From Siphonodentalium dalli (lineage: Eukaryota > Mollusca > Scaphopoda > Gadilida > Siphonodentaliidae): a stretch of DNA of 64,000 nt. Each line of letters starts with the position of its first letter. The first letter of the stretch is position 1. The notes beneath the pieces were generated by a model. The model made no database searches. It was not told the DNA's origin and was given only the letters and a program-made list of their open reading frames with translations. Below, piece after piece: positions 34,501 through 39,557 of the stretch. The translations under genes were made by a program, and so were the position numbers. The stretch spans positions 122,274,754 to 122,338,753 of the forward strand of contig CP136061.1 of NCBI GenBank assembly GCA_032622095.1. The letters are read 5' to 3'.

Positions 34501-35081
34501 AGTTTTGATCGGCTTGATAAAAAAAGGCATTTTTCGGAATAAAAAATAAGAGTGTATCCAATTTTACTTGAAATCAGCAGAATTTTTTTTATGAATATCT
34601 CAAGTTTCATTTTCTTGTGAAAAGAATCAGCTTCATTTTTATTACTGACATGAAGAATGATCTTTCCACAAATATATAATACAGCTTTGAAATTTGTACT
34701 AAATGGTACTAAAAGAGTGAATTTACTGAATAATATCCCATCCTAATATATTTACAAATTTCCAGGACTAAATATATCTCACTTTGCAAAAATATTTCAG
34801 TAAATTAATTTCAGTACTTTACACCCAATATGCAAAATATTTATTGAAGTATGGAAGTACAAACCTGAATTTTGAGCTCTGGGATAGAGATTCGTATGTA
34901 CACAGTTGTTGAATCGACTTCCGTTGTGTAGTATGTCTCCGATACGTGTTTCTCCTTGCCACTGTATATGTTCTCATTCGCATCCATGTATTTCAGCGAC
35001 CCATTCTGATTGGCTACATATTTTGGTGACTCTTGCATCACACTCTGTTTCTTCACGACATACTTATCCATTCAACACAAT
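7509..35081 (-). CDS. Shank: Shank (SH3 and multiple ankyrin repeat domains protein), 5' part, 11 coding exons
   Basis: Shank proteins are scaffolds of the postsynaptic density; they bind small GTPases through the SPN domain and other partners through ankyrin repeats, SH3, PDZ and SAM. Here the minus strand carries, in order, an N-terminal extension (residues 1-55), an SPN domain (about 56-150), ankyrin repeats (about 162-390) and a Ser/Arg-rich linker (394-503). Diagnostic stretches are NYGLYCPPSNGRAGKFLDDE, GLDPNFHDPDKGETPLSL, LELGASPNYKD and SCARVLLFRGANK, all close to vertebrate SHANK1-3 by recall. All ten introns have AG/GT ends and matching phases (0,0,0,0,1,0,0,0,1,1), giving 1511 coding bases with no stop. 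The last visible exon ends in phase 2, so the gene continues beyond base 1. SH3 and PDZ exons were not seen. The assignment is very secure; exact UTRs are unknown. Confidence 0.96.
7622..8073. mobile_element. Family L, TTAA-flanked
   Basis: TTAA 7618-7621 and 8074-8077; ends AGGTACTC / GCATCT. It begins 30 bases upstream of the Shank exon 11 acceptor. Confidence 0.78.
8114..8496. mobile_element. MITE family A (TTAA-flanked, twin hairpin), full copy
   Basis: TTAA on both sides; inverted ends CCCTTTACCCAACA / TGTTGGGTAAAGGG. Inside are two ~65-base hairpins with TATATATGCGAG stems in opposite orientation, about 70 bases apart. The right side has GGCCGGTTTTGGCCGG. TTAA targets and CCC ends suggest piggyBac-type mobilisation. 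Confidence 0.9.
8500..10260. other. Shank intron sequence
   Basis: Apart from the family D copy at 9004-9259, nothing recognised; T-rich run at 10208-10227. Confidence 0.5.
9004..9259. mobile_element. MITE family D
   Basis: Left TTAA 9000-9003, ends CCTTTCTATACTGAATGG / TATTTAGTATAGAAAGGG; right TTAA mutated. Confidence 0.78.
10264..12079 (+). mobile_element. Pearl-like element, ~160-bp tandem array 1
   Basis: Head GTCAATGACACTGTAGCTCAACTT and tail AAAGTTGAGCTA are inverted to each other. Between them are ten units with AAGATGG at 10401, 10564, 10719, 10883, 11047, 11211, 11366, 11530, 11694 and 11849. A CA-rich microsatellite and ACTTTACAAAGTAAAGT palindrome precede the tail. This layout matches the pearl (Cvg1-type) elements of bivalves and Helentron-associated repeats. 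Confidence 0.85.
12480..12850. repeat. Family K repeat, single copy
   Basis: GGACAAATTATGCATGTTGG, CTCATAATCGCAGGTGCAC and GTTCCCATGGTACTA, shared with 24985-25610. Confidence 0.7.
12850..14150. other. Shank intron sequence
   Basis: AT-rich with poly-A/T tracts; nothing recognised beyond the short tandem duplication. Confidence 0.5.
13755..13803. repeat. Short tandem duplication
   Basis: AATACCTGCCACCTAACAGA occurs twice in direct succession. Confidence 0.8.
14158..14253. mobile_element. Family E, small TTAA-flanked element
   Basis: TTAA 14154-14157 and 14254-14257; ends CCCTTTGG / CCAAAGGG. Inside, CGACATATATGTYGTTCTACTC occurs twice. Confidence 0.75.
14704..14752. mobile_element. MITE family D, right end only
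   Basis: GTATAGAAAGGG then TTAA 14753-14756; 15 bases from the Shank exon 10 donor. Confidence 0.7.
14772..15023 (-). CDS. Shank: Shank exon 10: ankyrin-SH3 linker
   Basis: 252 bases, phase 1 in and out; acceptor tatctttccag, donor ACAG/gtataa. Residues 394-477 begin VVPFKEMPKFTNRRKTSK, equivalent to VPFRETPxYxxRRR that follows the ankyrin domain in Shanks. The rest is Ser/Arg-rich and low in complexity (DRSAPRNLSENGSYAPSRD; SPRSMSISSAGST), as expected of the disordered linker before SH3. The upstream methionine of the local open frame is intronic and is not a start. The end of a TTAA-type element lies 15 bases past the donor. Confidence 0.93.
15137..15529. mobile_element. MITE family A, full copy
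   Basis: As 8114-8496; TTAA at 15133-15136 and 15530-15533. Lies 110 bases upstream of the Shank exon 10 acceptor. Confidence 0.9.
15620..15780. repeat. 22-base-period repeat CGAACTGTTGCCCG
   Basis: CGAACTGTTG or a close variant at about 15628, 15650, 15698, 15720, 15742 and 15764, mostly 22 bases apart; another at about 16003. CpG-rich for this window. Confidence 0.8.
16080..17150. other. Shank intron sequence
   Basis: Nothing recognised; a single TCACGTG at about 16334. Confidence 0.45.
17150..17780. promoter_or_regulatory. CpG-rich intronic region, possible internal promoter
   Basis: CpG is denser than in the surroundings (TCGCTAGCGCGAATT; AGGTCGCGAGAAG; TTACGTCATGGCCGGAAT). Two GGCCGG-type palindromes about 41 bases apart at 17575-17640. 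Divergent ATG frames start at 17550 (minus, then G/gtacga) and 17652 (plus, then GAT/gtaaga at 17768). No homology recognised. Confidence 0.3.
17996..18895 (+). mobile_element. Pearl-like element, older subfamily Z, no tail
   Basis: Same head, then units with a different middle (GATGGCTCCCATCTAGAGGTC); the tail is missing and a second head begins at about 18931. Confidence 0.78.
18931..21337 (+). mobile_element. Pearl-like element, ~160-bp tandem array 2
   Basis: Head, about 14 units (AAGATGG-type motif at 19054 through 21122), microsatellite-like stretch and tail AAAGTTGAGCTAAAA. The tail ends about 25 bases from the Shank exon 9 donor. Confidence 0.85.
21363..21507 (-). CDS. Shank: Shank exon 9: ankyrin repeat 6
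   Basis: 145 bases, phase 0 in, phase 1 out; acceptor ttatttcag, donor G/gtgaga. Residues 346-393 begin ESCARVLLFRGANK and end IKEHKPQDV. The downstream split codon forms Val394, giving the Shank-typical DVVPF junction. The tail of a ~160-bp tandem-array element ends about 25 bases past the donor. Confidence 0.95.
21571..21936 (-). repeat. Minisatellite copying the exon 8 splice donor
   Basis: Units of 45-49 bases. Each carries the minus-strand motif CAATCAG/gtac or a variant, with donor positions near 21601, 21648, 21695, 21741, 21787, 21836 and 21881, plus a degenerate one near 21571. The true exon 8 donor at 21937-21938 has the same CAATCAG/gtacgg context and the same downstream CTTCACAGAG, so the array starts within the exon boundary sequence. 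Confidence 0.9.
21939..22055 (-). CDS. Shank: Shank exon 8: ankyrin repeat 5
   Basis: 117 bases, 39 codons, phase 0; acceptor gatttcag, donor CAG/gtacgg. Residues 307-345 include ACQHGHVKHLEQLIFYGADM and GNTPLHVCAVNNQ, matching the Shank block GHVQHLEHLLFYGA...NTALHICALYNQ. The donor lies at the edge of a minisatellite that repeats the exon end and donor about seven times (see 21571-21936). Reading on past the donor meets a stop after seven codons. Confidence 0.96.
22056..22687. other. Shank intron between exons 7 and 8
   Basis: AT-rich, no repeat recognised; the cleanest intron in the window. Confidence 0.6.
22688..22855 (-). CDS. Shank: Shank exon 7: ankyrin repeats 3-4
   Basis: 168 bases, 56 codons, phase 0; acceptor ctttttgcag, donor CAG/gtttgt. 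Residues 251-306 include MLELGASPNYKD, LTPMYHTV and the end KDEHGCTECHQ. Vertebrate Shanks usually read ENGWxEIHQ here, so the tryptophan and isoleucine positions are both cysteine in this protein. The departure is in the sequence itself; its effect is unknown. Confidence 0.95.
23016..23134. mobile_element. MITE family A, hairpin fragment
   Basis: One A-type hairpin with part of the spacer; no ends. Confidence 0.75.
23140..24398. other. Shank intron between exons 6 and 7 (part)
   Basis: One degraded family C copy; 23766-24060 is relatively CpG-rich with TGCG repeats, function unknown. Confidence 0.45.
23583..23765. mobile_element. MITE family C, degraded copy
   Basis: Begins near TTAACGC..GGGAGCTGCGC with two degenerate C-type hairpins; one end missing. 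Confidence 0.65.
24399..24556 (-). CDS. Shank: Shank exon 6: ankyrin repeats 2-3
   Basis: 158 bases, phase 1 in and phase 0 out; acceptor gtcttgcag, donor AAG/gtcagt. The split codon gives Glu198, restoring the Shank reading GETPLSL. Residues 199-250 include INAGAHMDFRNKKGLTAMHR, matching the GGAHLDFRTRDGLTAVH block of vertebrate Shanks. A long open frame on the opposite strand across this exon is a shadow joined to a repeat. Confidence 0.95.
24609..24850. mobile_element. Foldback family H, left part, variant end
   Basis: The end reads CAAGTCTGATTATAGTG; hairpin arms intact; 52 bases upstream of the Shank exon 6 acceptor. Confidence 0.72.
24985..25610. repeat. Family K tandem repeat, ~168-base unit
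   Basis: AAAATGTAGGAATAAAAG starts near 25064, 25234 and 25400; each unit has GTCGGACAGATATCATAATC and GCAGGTGCACAGGTTCCCAT. It is bracketed by C runs at 24903-24921 and 25618-25631. Confidence 0.85.
25709..26090. mobile_element. MITE family A, full copy
   Basis: TTAA at 25705-25708 and 26091-26094. One hairpin base changed (ATTCTGTTATA). Confidence 0.9.
26096..26350. mobile_element. Foldback family H, fragment
   Basis: One hairpin (GTGATGCTATCCCAC) plus H centre; abuts the TTAA of family A at 26091. Confidence 0.72.
26828..26925. mobile_element. Small G/C-rich foldback
   Basis: ACAATAGACCCCC at the left is mirrored by GGGGGTCTATTGT at the right, around a TATATA centre. The right flank is cut by family A. 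Confidence 0.7.
26926..27271. mobile_element. MITE family A, one end missing
   Basis: Opposite orientation to the other copies; about 40 bases of the left end are lost and the element abuts a G-rich foldback at 26828-26925. Right TTAA at 27272-27275. Confidence 0.85.
27354..27597. mobile_element. MITE family C (TTAA-flanked, twin hairpin)
   Basis: TTAA at 27350-27353 and 27598-27601. Family C ends are CCCTTYCATGAYGGGAGC-like, unlike A, but the hairpin stems are the same. It begins 33 bases past the Shank exon 5 donor. Confidence 0.87.
27635..27743 (-). CDS. Shank: Shank exon 5: first ankyrin repeat
   Basis: 109 bases, phase 0 in and phase 1 out; acceptor ttttgtag, donor G/gtgagt. Residues 162-197 begin TNFRQFLDHV and end GLDPNFHDPDKG, a near-exact match to the first Shank ankyrin repeat. 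A TTAA-flanked foldback element begins 33 bases past the donor, and half a palindromic MITE starts 48 bases before the acceptor, so the exon is tightly framed by mobile DNA. Confidence 0.95.
27792..27880. mobile_element. MITE family B, left arm only
   Basis: One palindrome arm ending at the hairpin centre; 48 bases upstream of the Shank exon 5 acceptor. Confidence 0.8.
27890..27951. mobile_element. MITE family D, right end only
   Basis: GGAGAATCCATTTATATAGG then GGGTTAA. Confidence 0.6.
28090..28251. mobile_element. MITE family D, diverged
   Basis: TTGTTGAACTTCATAGCTGA centre and AATCAATTCAGCGATAAATTAG end; TTAA 28252-28255, about 49 bases past the Shank exon 4 donor. Confidence 0.6.
28305..28376 (-). 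CDS. Shank: Shank exon 4: end of SPN domain
   Basis: 72 bases, 24 codons, phase 0; acceptor tcttcctcag, donor AAG/gtcagt. Residues 138-161 begin FKKKRKVYK and end KLKHLHTK, matching the EFRYKRRVY...KQFAKLHTK segment of vertebrate Shanks by recall. The tract is highly basic. The exon is too short to stand out as an open frame and was placed by splice phase and similarity. Confidence 0.93.
28792..29248. mobile_element. Foldback family H, near-complete copy
   Basis: Both ends (CAAGCCTTGGAATAG / CATTTCAAGGCTTG), two internal hairpins and the full centre. No clear 8-base duplication here. Confidence 0.85.
29308..29699. mobile_element. MITE family A, full copy, reverse orientation
   Basis: TTAA at 29304-29307 and 29700-29703; twin hairpins present. 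Confidence 0.9.
29755..29872. mobile_element. Small G/C-rich foldback, second copy type
   Basis: Ends ACAGGTCCCC / GGGGACCTGT, inner arms CCCCACCACCAATAATA and its complement with a run of about 14 G. Confidence 0.75.
29875..31100. other. Shank intron between exons 3 and 4 (part)
   Basis: Only the family C copy at 30445-30696 is recognised. Confidence 0.5.
30445..30696. mobile_element. MITE family C
   Basis: TTAA on both sides; ends CCGTTCCATGACGGGAGC and GCTCCCATCATGAAAAGG; two diverged hairpins. Confidence 0.87.
31108..31300. mobile_element. Foldback family H, rearranged
   Basis: Variant ends CAAGTCTGAGTTTAGTG / CACTAAACTAAGGCTTG around a shortened hairpin, then a partial second hairpin. 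Confidence 0.68.
31406..31518. mobile_element. MITE family B, right arm only
   Basis: Hairpin centre plus right arm to CATTACTG, then TA. Confidence 0.8.
32017..32092. mobile_element. MITE family C, one end only
   Basis: TTAA 32013-32016 then the C end and half a hairpin. Confidence 0.7.
32380..32791. mobile_element. MITE family B interrupted by element X
   Basis: Palindrome B split at its internal TTAA (in GTGGTTAAGGAGTCG) by a 194-base insertion at 32568-32761; the right end then resumes and finishes with CATTACTG. Confidence 0.85.
32568..32761. mobile_element. Element X, TTAA-flanked insertion
   Basis: 194 bases between TTAA 32564-32567 and TTAA 32762-32765, with short inverted ends (CTCTTTTG / TGAAAGAG). 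The duplicated TTAA is certain because the host sequence is a known palindrome. It contains GCCCGCTAAAGCGGGC, a short hairpin. Confidence 0.85.
32961..33086 (-). CDS. Shank: Shank exon 3: SPN domain core
   Basis: 126 bases, 42 codons, phase 0; acceptor ttttgtag, donor GAG/gtaggc. Residues 96-137 include NYGLYCPP, GRAGKFLDDERLIREYP and end in FLE, the most conserved block of the SPN domain. A second AG inside the exon (after TTTCAG, six bases further in the coding direction from the first nine) would remove EFQ; I prefer the longer form because FQD aligns with LQD/LRD of vertebrate Shanks. A nest of three mobile elements ends 48 bases past the donor. Confidence 0.95.
33141..33380. mobile_element. 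MITE family C, right end degraded
   Basis: TTAA 33137-33140, two C hairpins (TCCC/GGGA tips); right inverted end not recognisable. It starts 50 bases upstream of the Shank exon 3 acceptor. Confidence 0.8.
33521..33841. mobile_element. Family F, TTAA-flanked, CpG-containing
   Basis: TTAA 33517-33520 and 33842-33845; ends CCTGTTCGCTTCTATG / TTAGCAGTGAAAAGG. Contains the inverted motif GTGCACGCCGTGTGC and GGTCCGTAG. Confidence 0.8.
33962..34167. mobile_element. MITE family B, diverged copy
   Basis: Palindrome with several changes, TA-flanked, in the intron after Shank exon 2. Confidence 0.85.
34254..34331 (-). CDS. Shank: Shank exon 2: SPN domain
   Basis: 78 bases, 26 codons, phase 0 at both ends; acceptor tgttttcag, donor CAT/gtgagt. 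Residues 70-95 contain KCLQFDLDDTVWIAKSRI, the Shank SPN signature in which the KCL and VWxAKxR positions are conserved. A TA-flanked palindromic MITE ends about 85 bases downstream in the next intron. Confidence 0.94.
34332..34864. other. Shank intron between exons 1 and 2
   Basis: AT-rich; no repeat recognised. Confidence 0.55.
34865..35081 (-). CDS. Shank: Shank exon 1 (first coding exon): start codon, N-terminal extension, SPN strand 1
   Basis: The acceptor (tatttcacag) is followed by ten untranslated bases, then ATG at 35071-35069. An in-frame TGA lies directly before the ATG (35074-35072), so translation cannot come in from an upstream exon in this frame, which supports this start. It encodes 69 residues. 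The last part, VYIRISIPELKIQ, matches the first strand of the SPN domain, and Arg60 aligns by recall with SHANK3 Arg12. Residues 1-55 are a polar, Tyr/Lys-rich extension longer than in SHANK3 and of unknown role. The donor is CAG/gtttgt. Because the exon starts with an acceptor, at least one 5' UTR exon must lie upstream. Confidence 0.9.
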
Positions 35082-35110
35082 CTGTGAAATAGAGACATGA
35101 GTTCCATTAA

Positions 35111-35411
35111 CCTCTTCGCTGCTATGACGTCCGTAACTATTACAAACGTAAAAGTGCACTTCGTGTGCTATATGGTCCGTAGTGCCTACGGACATTTCAG
35201 CACACTAGCAGTAGGCCATTATTCATAACTCAGAGTTTGGTGCATCGGAATAACTGTATCCCGAAGTTTCAAACAGTGTATGCATGGCATTCCACAATTG
35301 TGAATGATAATAGCCTTTCAACTGTCAGTGTTATGATTTCTCCACTGGAAAATGGCAATAACGTTAACAGCCCAGCACACGATATCATAACATCAATTAG
35401 CAGCGAAGAGG
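35111..35411. mobile_element. Family F, TTAA-flanked, beside the Shank ATG exon
   Basis: TTAA 35107-35110 and 35412-35415; ends CCTCTTCGCTGCTATGA / AATTAGCAGCGAAGAGG. It ends 25 bases upstream of the acceptor of the Shank start-codon exon. Confidence 0.85.
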
Positions 35412-35929
35412 TTAAGATCATGCAAACCATGCCTTACCTTGGGTGTTGAAGCAGATAGGTTTTTGTTTGAATGGTAATCTTATCACAACTAGACCCTTCT
35501 CACAGAGCCCCCCCCCCCCACCCACCTGTTATCTGTAAATGGAATATGGACCAACAAATGAAGGAGCCGAAAAGATATTTCGGTGTCAGAAGGTCAAATT
35601 TAAAATTTTAAATCAGCTGATTTTTATGTCGGTTAGTCTTTGTGCATCATTGTAAAATAAAATTTACTGAAAAATTACAGAATAGTCATAAATAGAAAAG
35701 ACTCGGCTGAAAGAAGACAGAATCTCAAAATAATGGTATCTGACAAAACTGTAAATTGATGCTTAAAAAATGCAAGTCACAAAAGGGCAAGGAGTCTTAG
35801 CATATCAAAATCACGGTTCCCATGGTGCTAAATGTCTGAGCAAAGTTCCAAAAATATTAACCAGAAAATGAAGGAATAAAGGTGGCAATTAAGTTAAAAA
35901 ATATGACTTTAAACAAGAGCATCACTAGT

Positions 35930-36290
35930 GTGTGGCAAAATATGCCCATGGTAATTTCAACAAAGGGCCACAACTCTGGTGAAAATTGTCAGGTGGAACA
36001 CAAATTTGAACCGGACCTGTATTTTGGGCTAGAAAATAAACATACAAAATTTCATTCCATTCAGTGCAGACTTTACTAATGTTATCTGGAAAGAAAAATT
36101 TAGTGCAAATTCCAACAAAATGGCACATAACTCTGGTGACAACTGGAGGGCAGAACCCAAATTTGAACTTGACCTGTATTTTGTGCTAGTAAACCCACAT
36201 ACCAAATTTCATTCCATTCAGTTGATACTATCTAAAGCGAACAGACTGATGGACAGAACAATGGACAGATGGACACCCTGACGGACGGCA
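35930..36290. repeat. Two ~157-base tandem units with GGACAGA tail
   Basis: CCACAACTCTGGTGA...GACCTGTATTTTG...AATTTCATTCCATTCAGT repeats at about 35968 and 36125, ending in GGACAGATGGACACC. Confidence 0.75.
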
Positions 36291-36844
36291 AGATCACTAA
36301 CATAATATGTCCTTTTTTTTTAAAAGGGCATATAAAAATATGGAGACTTGTACGGCACATTGCATAAAATTCAAACAGATCTTATTTTGCCATGAGGAGA
36401 CATCAATTTATATGATTCAATTTACGTTTTAGAGGTTTCAAAAATGGTATGCATGCAGTGAAAATTAACAGACACAAAATTTTCCATAAAATAATATTGG
36501 ATTACAACAAAATATTTAAAGAAGCAATCATTGTATTTTTTTTTAGTGATATGGTGGAAACATTAACATCTATAGTTCCAGGAACAGCCCTTAGATTCTA
36601 CAAATACAAAATTAAATTGGCTCAATTTTCTCCATATATTTTGTTGTTCTTTCCTCATGGATACAAGCACCTGCTCTGAACACCTGCATCCTGCGTACAA
36701 GAACATTCATATTGATTTCATATCTAAGCACAGACTGATGTTAGTTTCCAGTCTGACACCATGTAACTATCAGTGCCAATGTACATCTGCCCTGTCTGCA
36801 TGCCATGTAGATTTCAGTTGTAAAAACTGTGGTGAAAGTTAACC

Positions 36845-37185
36845 CTTATTTTTTAAAAAGGGGGGTATACTGTTTTGCTTCCTGTCTGTGCATGCGTCCA
36901 TCCATGTGTTCATCCGATGTCTGTTCATGTCATAACTTGAACAGTAGTGCTCAGATCTCAATGAAATCTGGTATGGATGTTCACTACTATGAGGACATTC
37001 AATAGAGGGGGGGTTCCATCGTTTTGATCGGATCGTCCATTCTTTGTTTATCTGCAAATGTTGGCTTTTTGGTCAATCTGATGAATGTTCAGGCCATAAC
37101 TGGAGCAGTAATGCTCGGATCTCAATGAAATTTGGTATGGATGTTCACCACTATGAGGACATTCAACGGTGTGTTCAATTGTTTT
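36845..37185. repeat. Two ~140-base tandem units (family N)
   Basis: TGGTATGGATGTTCACTACT and CTATGAGGACATTCAA at two positions; inverse copies at 56220-56560. Confidence 0.75.
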
Positions 37186-37309
37186 GTTTAGGCTTTTCAT
37201 TCTATAGTTATTCATCTTTGTTTATATGAAAATGCTGATTTTTGGGTCCATATGTCTGAGTATATCAGTCATAGGTTATAGATGTGCTCACACTAGGCAG
37301 TATACTTAT

Positions 37310-37407
37310 TTATTCTGAAAACCCCACCAGATGAATAATAGATCATTCCAATGTATACTTTTATTATTTTTATATATTTGAAGAATCCATTTGGTATATG
37401 AAGGGTT
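37310..37407. mobile_element. MITE family D, right part
   Basis: GATGAATAATAGATCATTCC then GAAGGGTTAA. Confidence 0.65.
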
Positions 37408-37555
37408 AAATGACACAATGAATTCCGTGAGTTATCTGGAGGAGTGTGCCACAGACATACAGGCCAAGTATGACTCATTCATGAAATTATCGTGTGAGAT
37501 ATTCCCTGAATAATGATGTCTATATTCTGTAATATTTAAAGACCAAGCTCACCTA

Positions 37556-37763
37556 CAGTAATGCCCTAAATAATCGACTCCTTAACCACAGCAGAATTAT
37601 GGGTAACTTTTCAGGATTTAGTCGGAAATATGGCTTGTTGCCATTCATCGGAAAGAGTGAGACCTTTCCGGTGAATAGCAACAAGCCATATTTCGAACTA
37701 AATCTTGAAAAGTTACCCATAATTCTGCTGTGGTTAAGGAGTCAATTATTTAGGGCATTAATG
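37556..37763. mobile_element. MITE family B, full copy
   Basis: Inserted within the duplicated exon-like segment, two bases from its splice donor. Right end reads CATTAATG. Confidence 0.87.
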
Positions 37764-37880
37764 TAAAATGAACACATTATTTCCATGAATAGCAGAATAA
37801 CAAAGTGCATAAATATCAACATAAAACACCTGGAACAAGACAACCTGACAGGTATTACAGGGCAGCAACAATCCACTCAT
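37764..37880 (-). other. Exon-like segment with hydrophobic leader, copy 1, interrupted at its donor
   Basis: Diverged copy of 38313-38430; the minus strand reads MLIFMHFVILLFMEIMCSF. A TA-flanked palindromic MITE (37556-37763) sits where the donor should follow; gtgagc is still present on the far side (37551-37554). The copy looks disabled as an exon. Confidence 0.35.
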
Positions 37881-38312
37881 AAATACAGCGCACCCCCCCC
37901 CCCCCCCCCCCAAATTACTCCATGTGTACTTTGAGGGCTAAAATTTCATAAATTTTGTTAAATAATATCTCACTCCACATGCACCCCCCCCCCCAATTAT
38001 TACTAAAATTATGATATATCTCAAAATACATATTTTTTCACATGCAATGATAAATATAGCAAATATTTGACAGCCAGATTTGCACTTATTTTCATATAGG
38101 TCAATTCATGCAATCTATACTGTATAGATTCAATTAACTTTCAGATCATTTCGAAAATGGAGCCAAACTCATTTTATAAATGATATATGCCCAGAAAATT
38201 AAACAGAAATAATTTCTATAACAGACTAACAGTATTGTATTGAATATGAAATATAAGAAACAACCATTCTATTCTCATATATGTATGGCACATTATAGAC
38301 CATGCTTACCTG

Positions 38313-38430
38313 AGATAAGAACATTATTTCCGTGAATAGAATAAAAGTCAGTAATGTCCACATAAAACACCTGGAATTAATGTCAGACGGCCACCTGACT
38401 GGTACAACAGGGCAGTAACAATCCACTCAT
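38313..38430 (-). other. Exon-like segment with hydrophobic leader, copy 2
   Basis: On the minus strand an ATG opens MWTLLTFILFTEIMFLSQ, then CAG/gtaagc, a strong donor at 38311-38312. The peptide resembles a signal peptide. A second, diverged copy lies at 37764-37880. It could be a leader exon of an unrecognised gene or a 5' UTR exon of Shank; it cannot extend the Shank protein because of the TGA before the Shank ATG. Confidence 0.3.
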
Positions 38431-38534
38431 GATAATAACCGTGTAACGCGGTCACTCTTAATGATACATAGCCGATATATTAGGATCAGCCGTAAACGGT
38501 ATTAATCATCGATTCACCGTGATGTACCCTATTG

Positions 38535-38610
38535 TACAACAAACTTACTCGCCTGATTAGGATCAATAGCTCGTTACGAGGAATCCTACATTTCCCTTGA
38601 CAAAAAAGAG
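38535..38610 (-). other. Possible 5' non-coding exon end (donor at 38547-38548)
   Basis: The minus strand has GGCGA/gtaagtttg at 38549, a near-consensus donor, with CpG-containing sequence before it (38549-38600). It lies 3.5 kb upstream of the Shank ATG exon, which needs an upstream UTR exon. There is no transcript support; this is a candidate only. Confidence 0.2.
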
Positions 38611-39557
38611 TGAGTTTGTTAAAGACCCCATGGCTTAAGAATTAAAATCAATATGTTTAAAGTAGAAACAACACCAGCTGTCGTATGGTGTGAGGTGTTG
38701 ATATCTATGCGCACCTTTTAGAATATGTGCATGTTAATCTAATGTCACATCTGTGGTTATTTGTATCAGTACAGTTGATATACATTTATAAGGATAAAAG
38801 TCGGTGACTGTCTGTCTGTATATATTGTCTCATGTGCGACTAAATTAATCTGATATTAAAGATATGGTGTCTGTACCTGGACATCATGTAATTCCAACAA
38901 TAGAATTTGTTTACAGTTTGTTTTGATCAACTATTTGTACTGGTATCCCCCAAAACAAGGAAGATTCATCATATTTGACTTGAAAGTGATCAAAAAGAAT
39001 GATTTGTTCTCATTGAACACTGCCAAAAAGCTAAGGCCAAAGATAAAATATTTGTTACTGGGGTTTCCGACCTGATTTTAAACACCCCACCCAAAAGATT
39101 TTTTCATTGTACAACACAAATTTCCAGAAAATTTCATGACACTGAAAAGGTAACAAATAATAAACTGCTTAAAAAAAATACAGTCCAATTTCAAAAGAAT
39201 TGGCAAAAATCACTTGATTTCCGAGTCAAAGTATCTGGCTTATTTAGTTGAGGTTTTTAAATTTTTTACGGTATGTGGCTTATAATATGGACAAAACATA
39301 TTGCATGTGGATATCCTCCATCAGTGGTTGACGGTGTTGCTTTTAAAAACGTGATTTTTTTTAGTAATAACACAAAGGTATACTGTTTAATTGAATGTTC
39401 CTACTCTCCTTTAGTTTCTTATATGACATAGTGCTAACAATGTAATGACATTGCTACTTTAAATTTTATATAACGACATGAGAAAATAATCAGTCCCTCG
39501 CTTGAAGAATATAAATAACAATCACTGGAAATTTCACAGTAGATTGTATTCTAATAT
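38610..39557. other. Upstream flank, unassigned
   Basis: AT-rich, nothing recognised. Confidence 0.5.
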
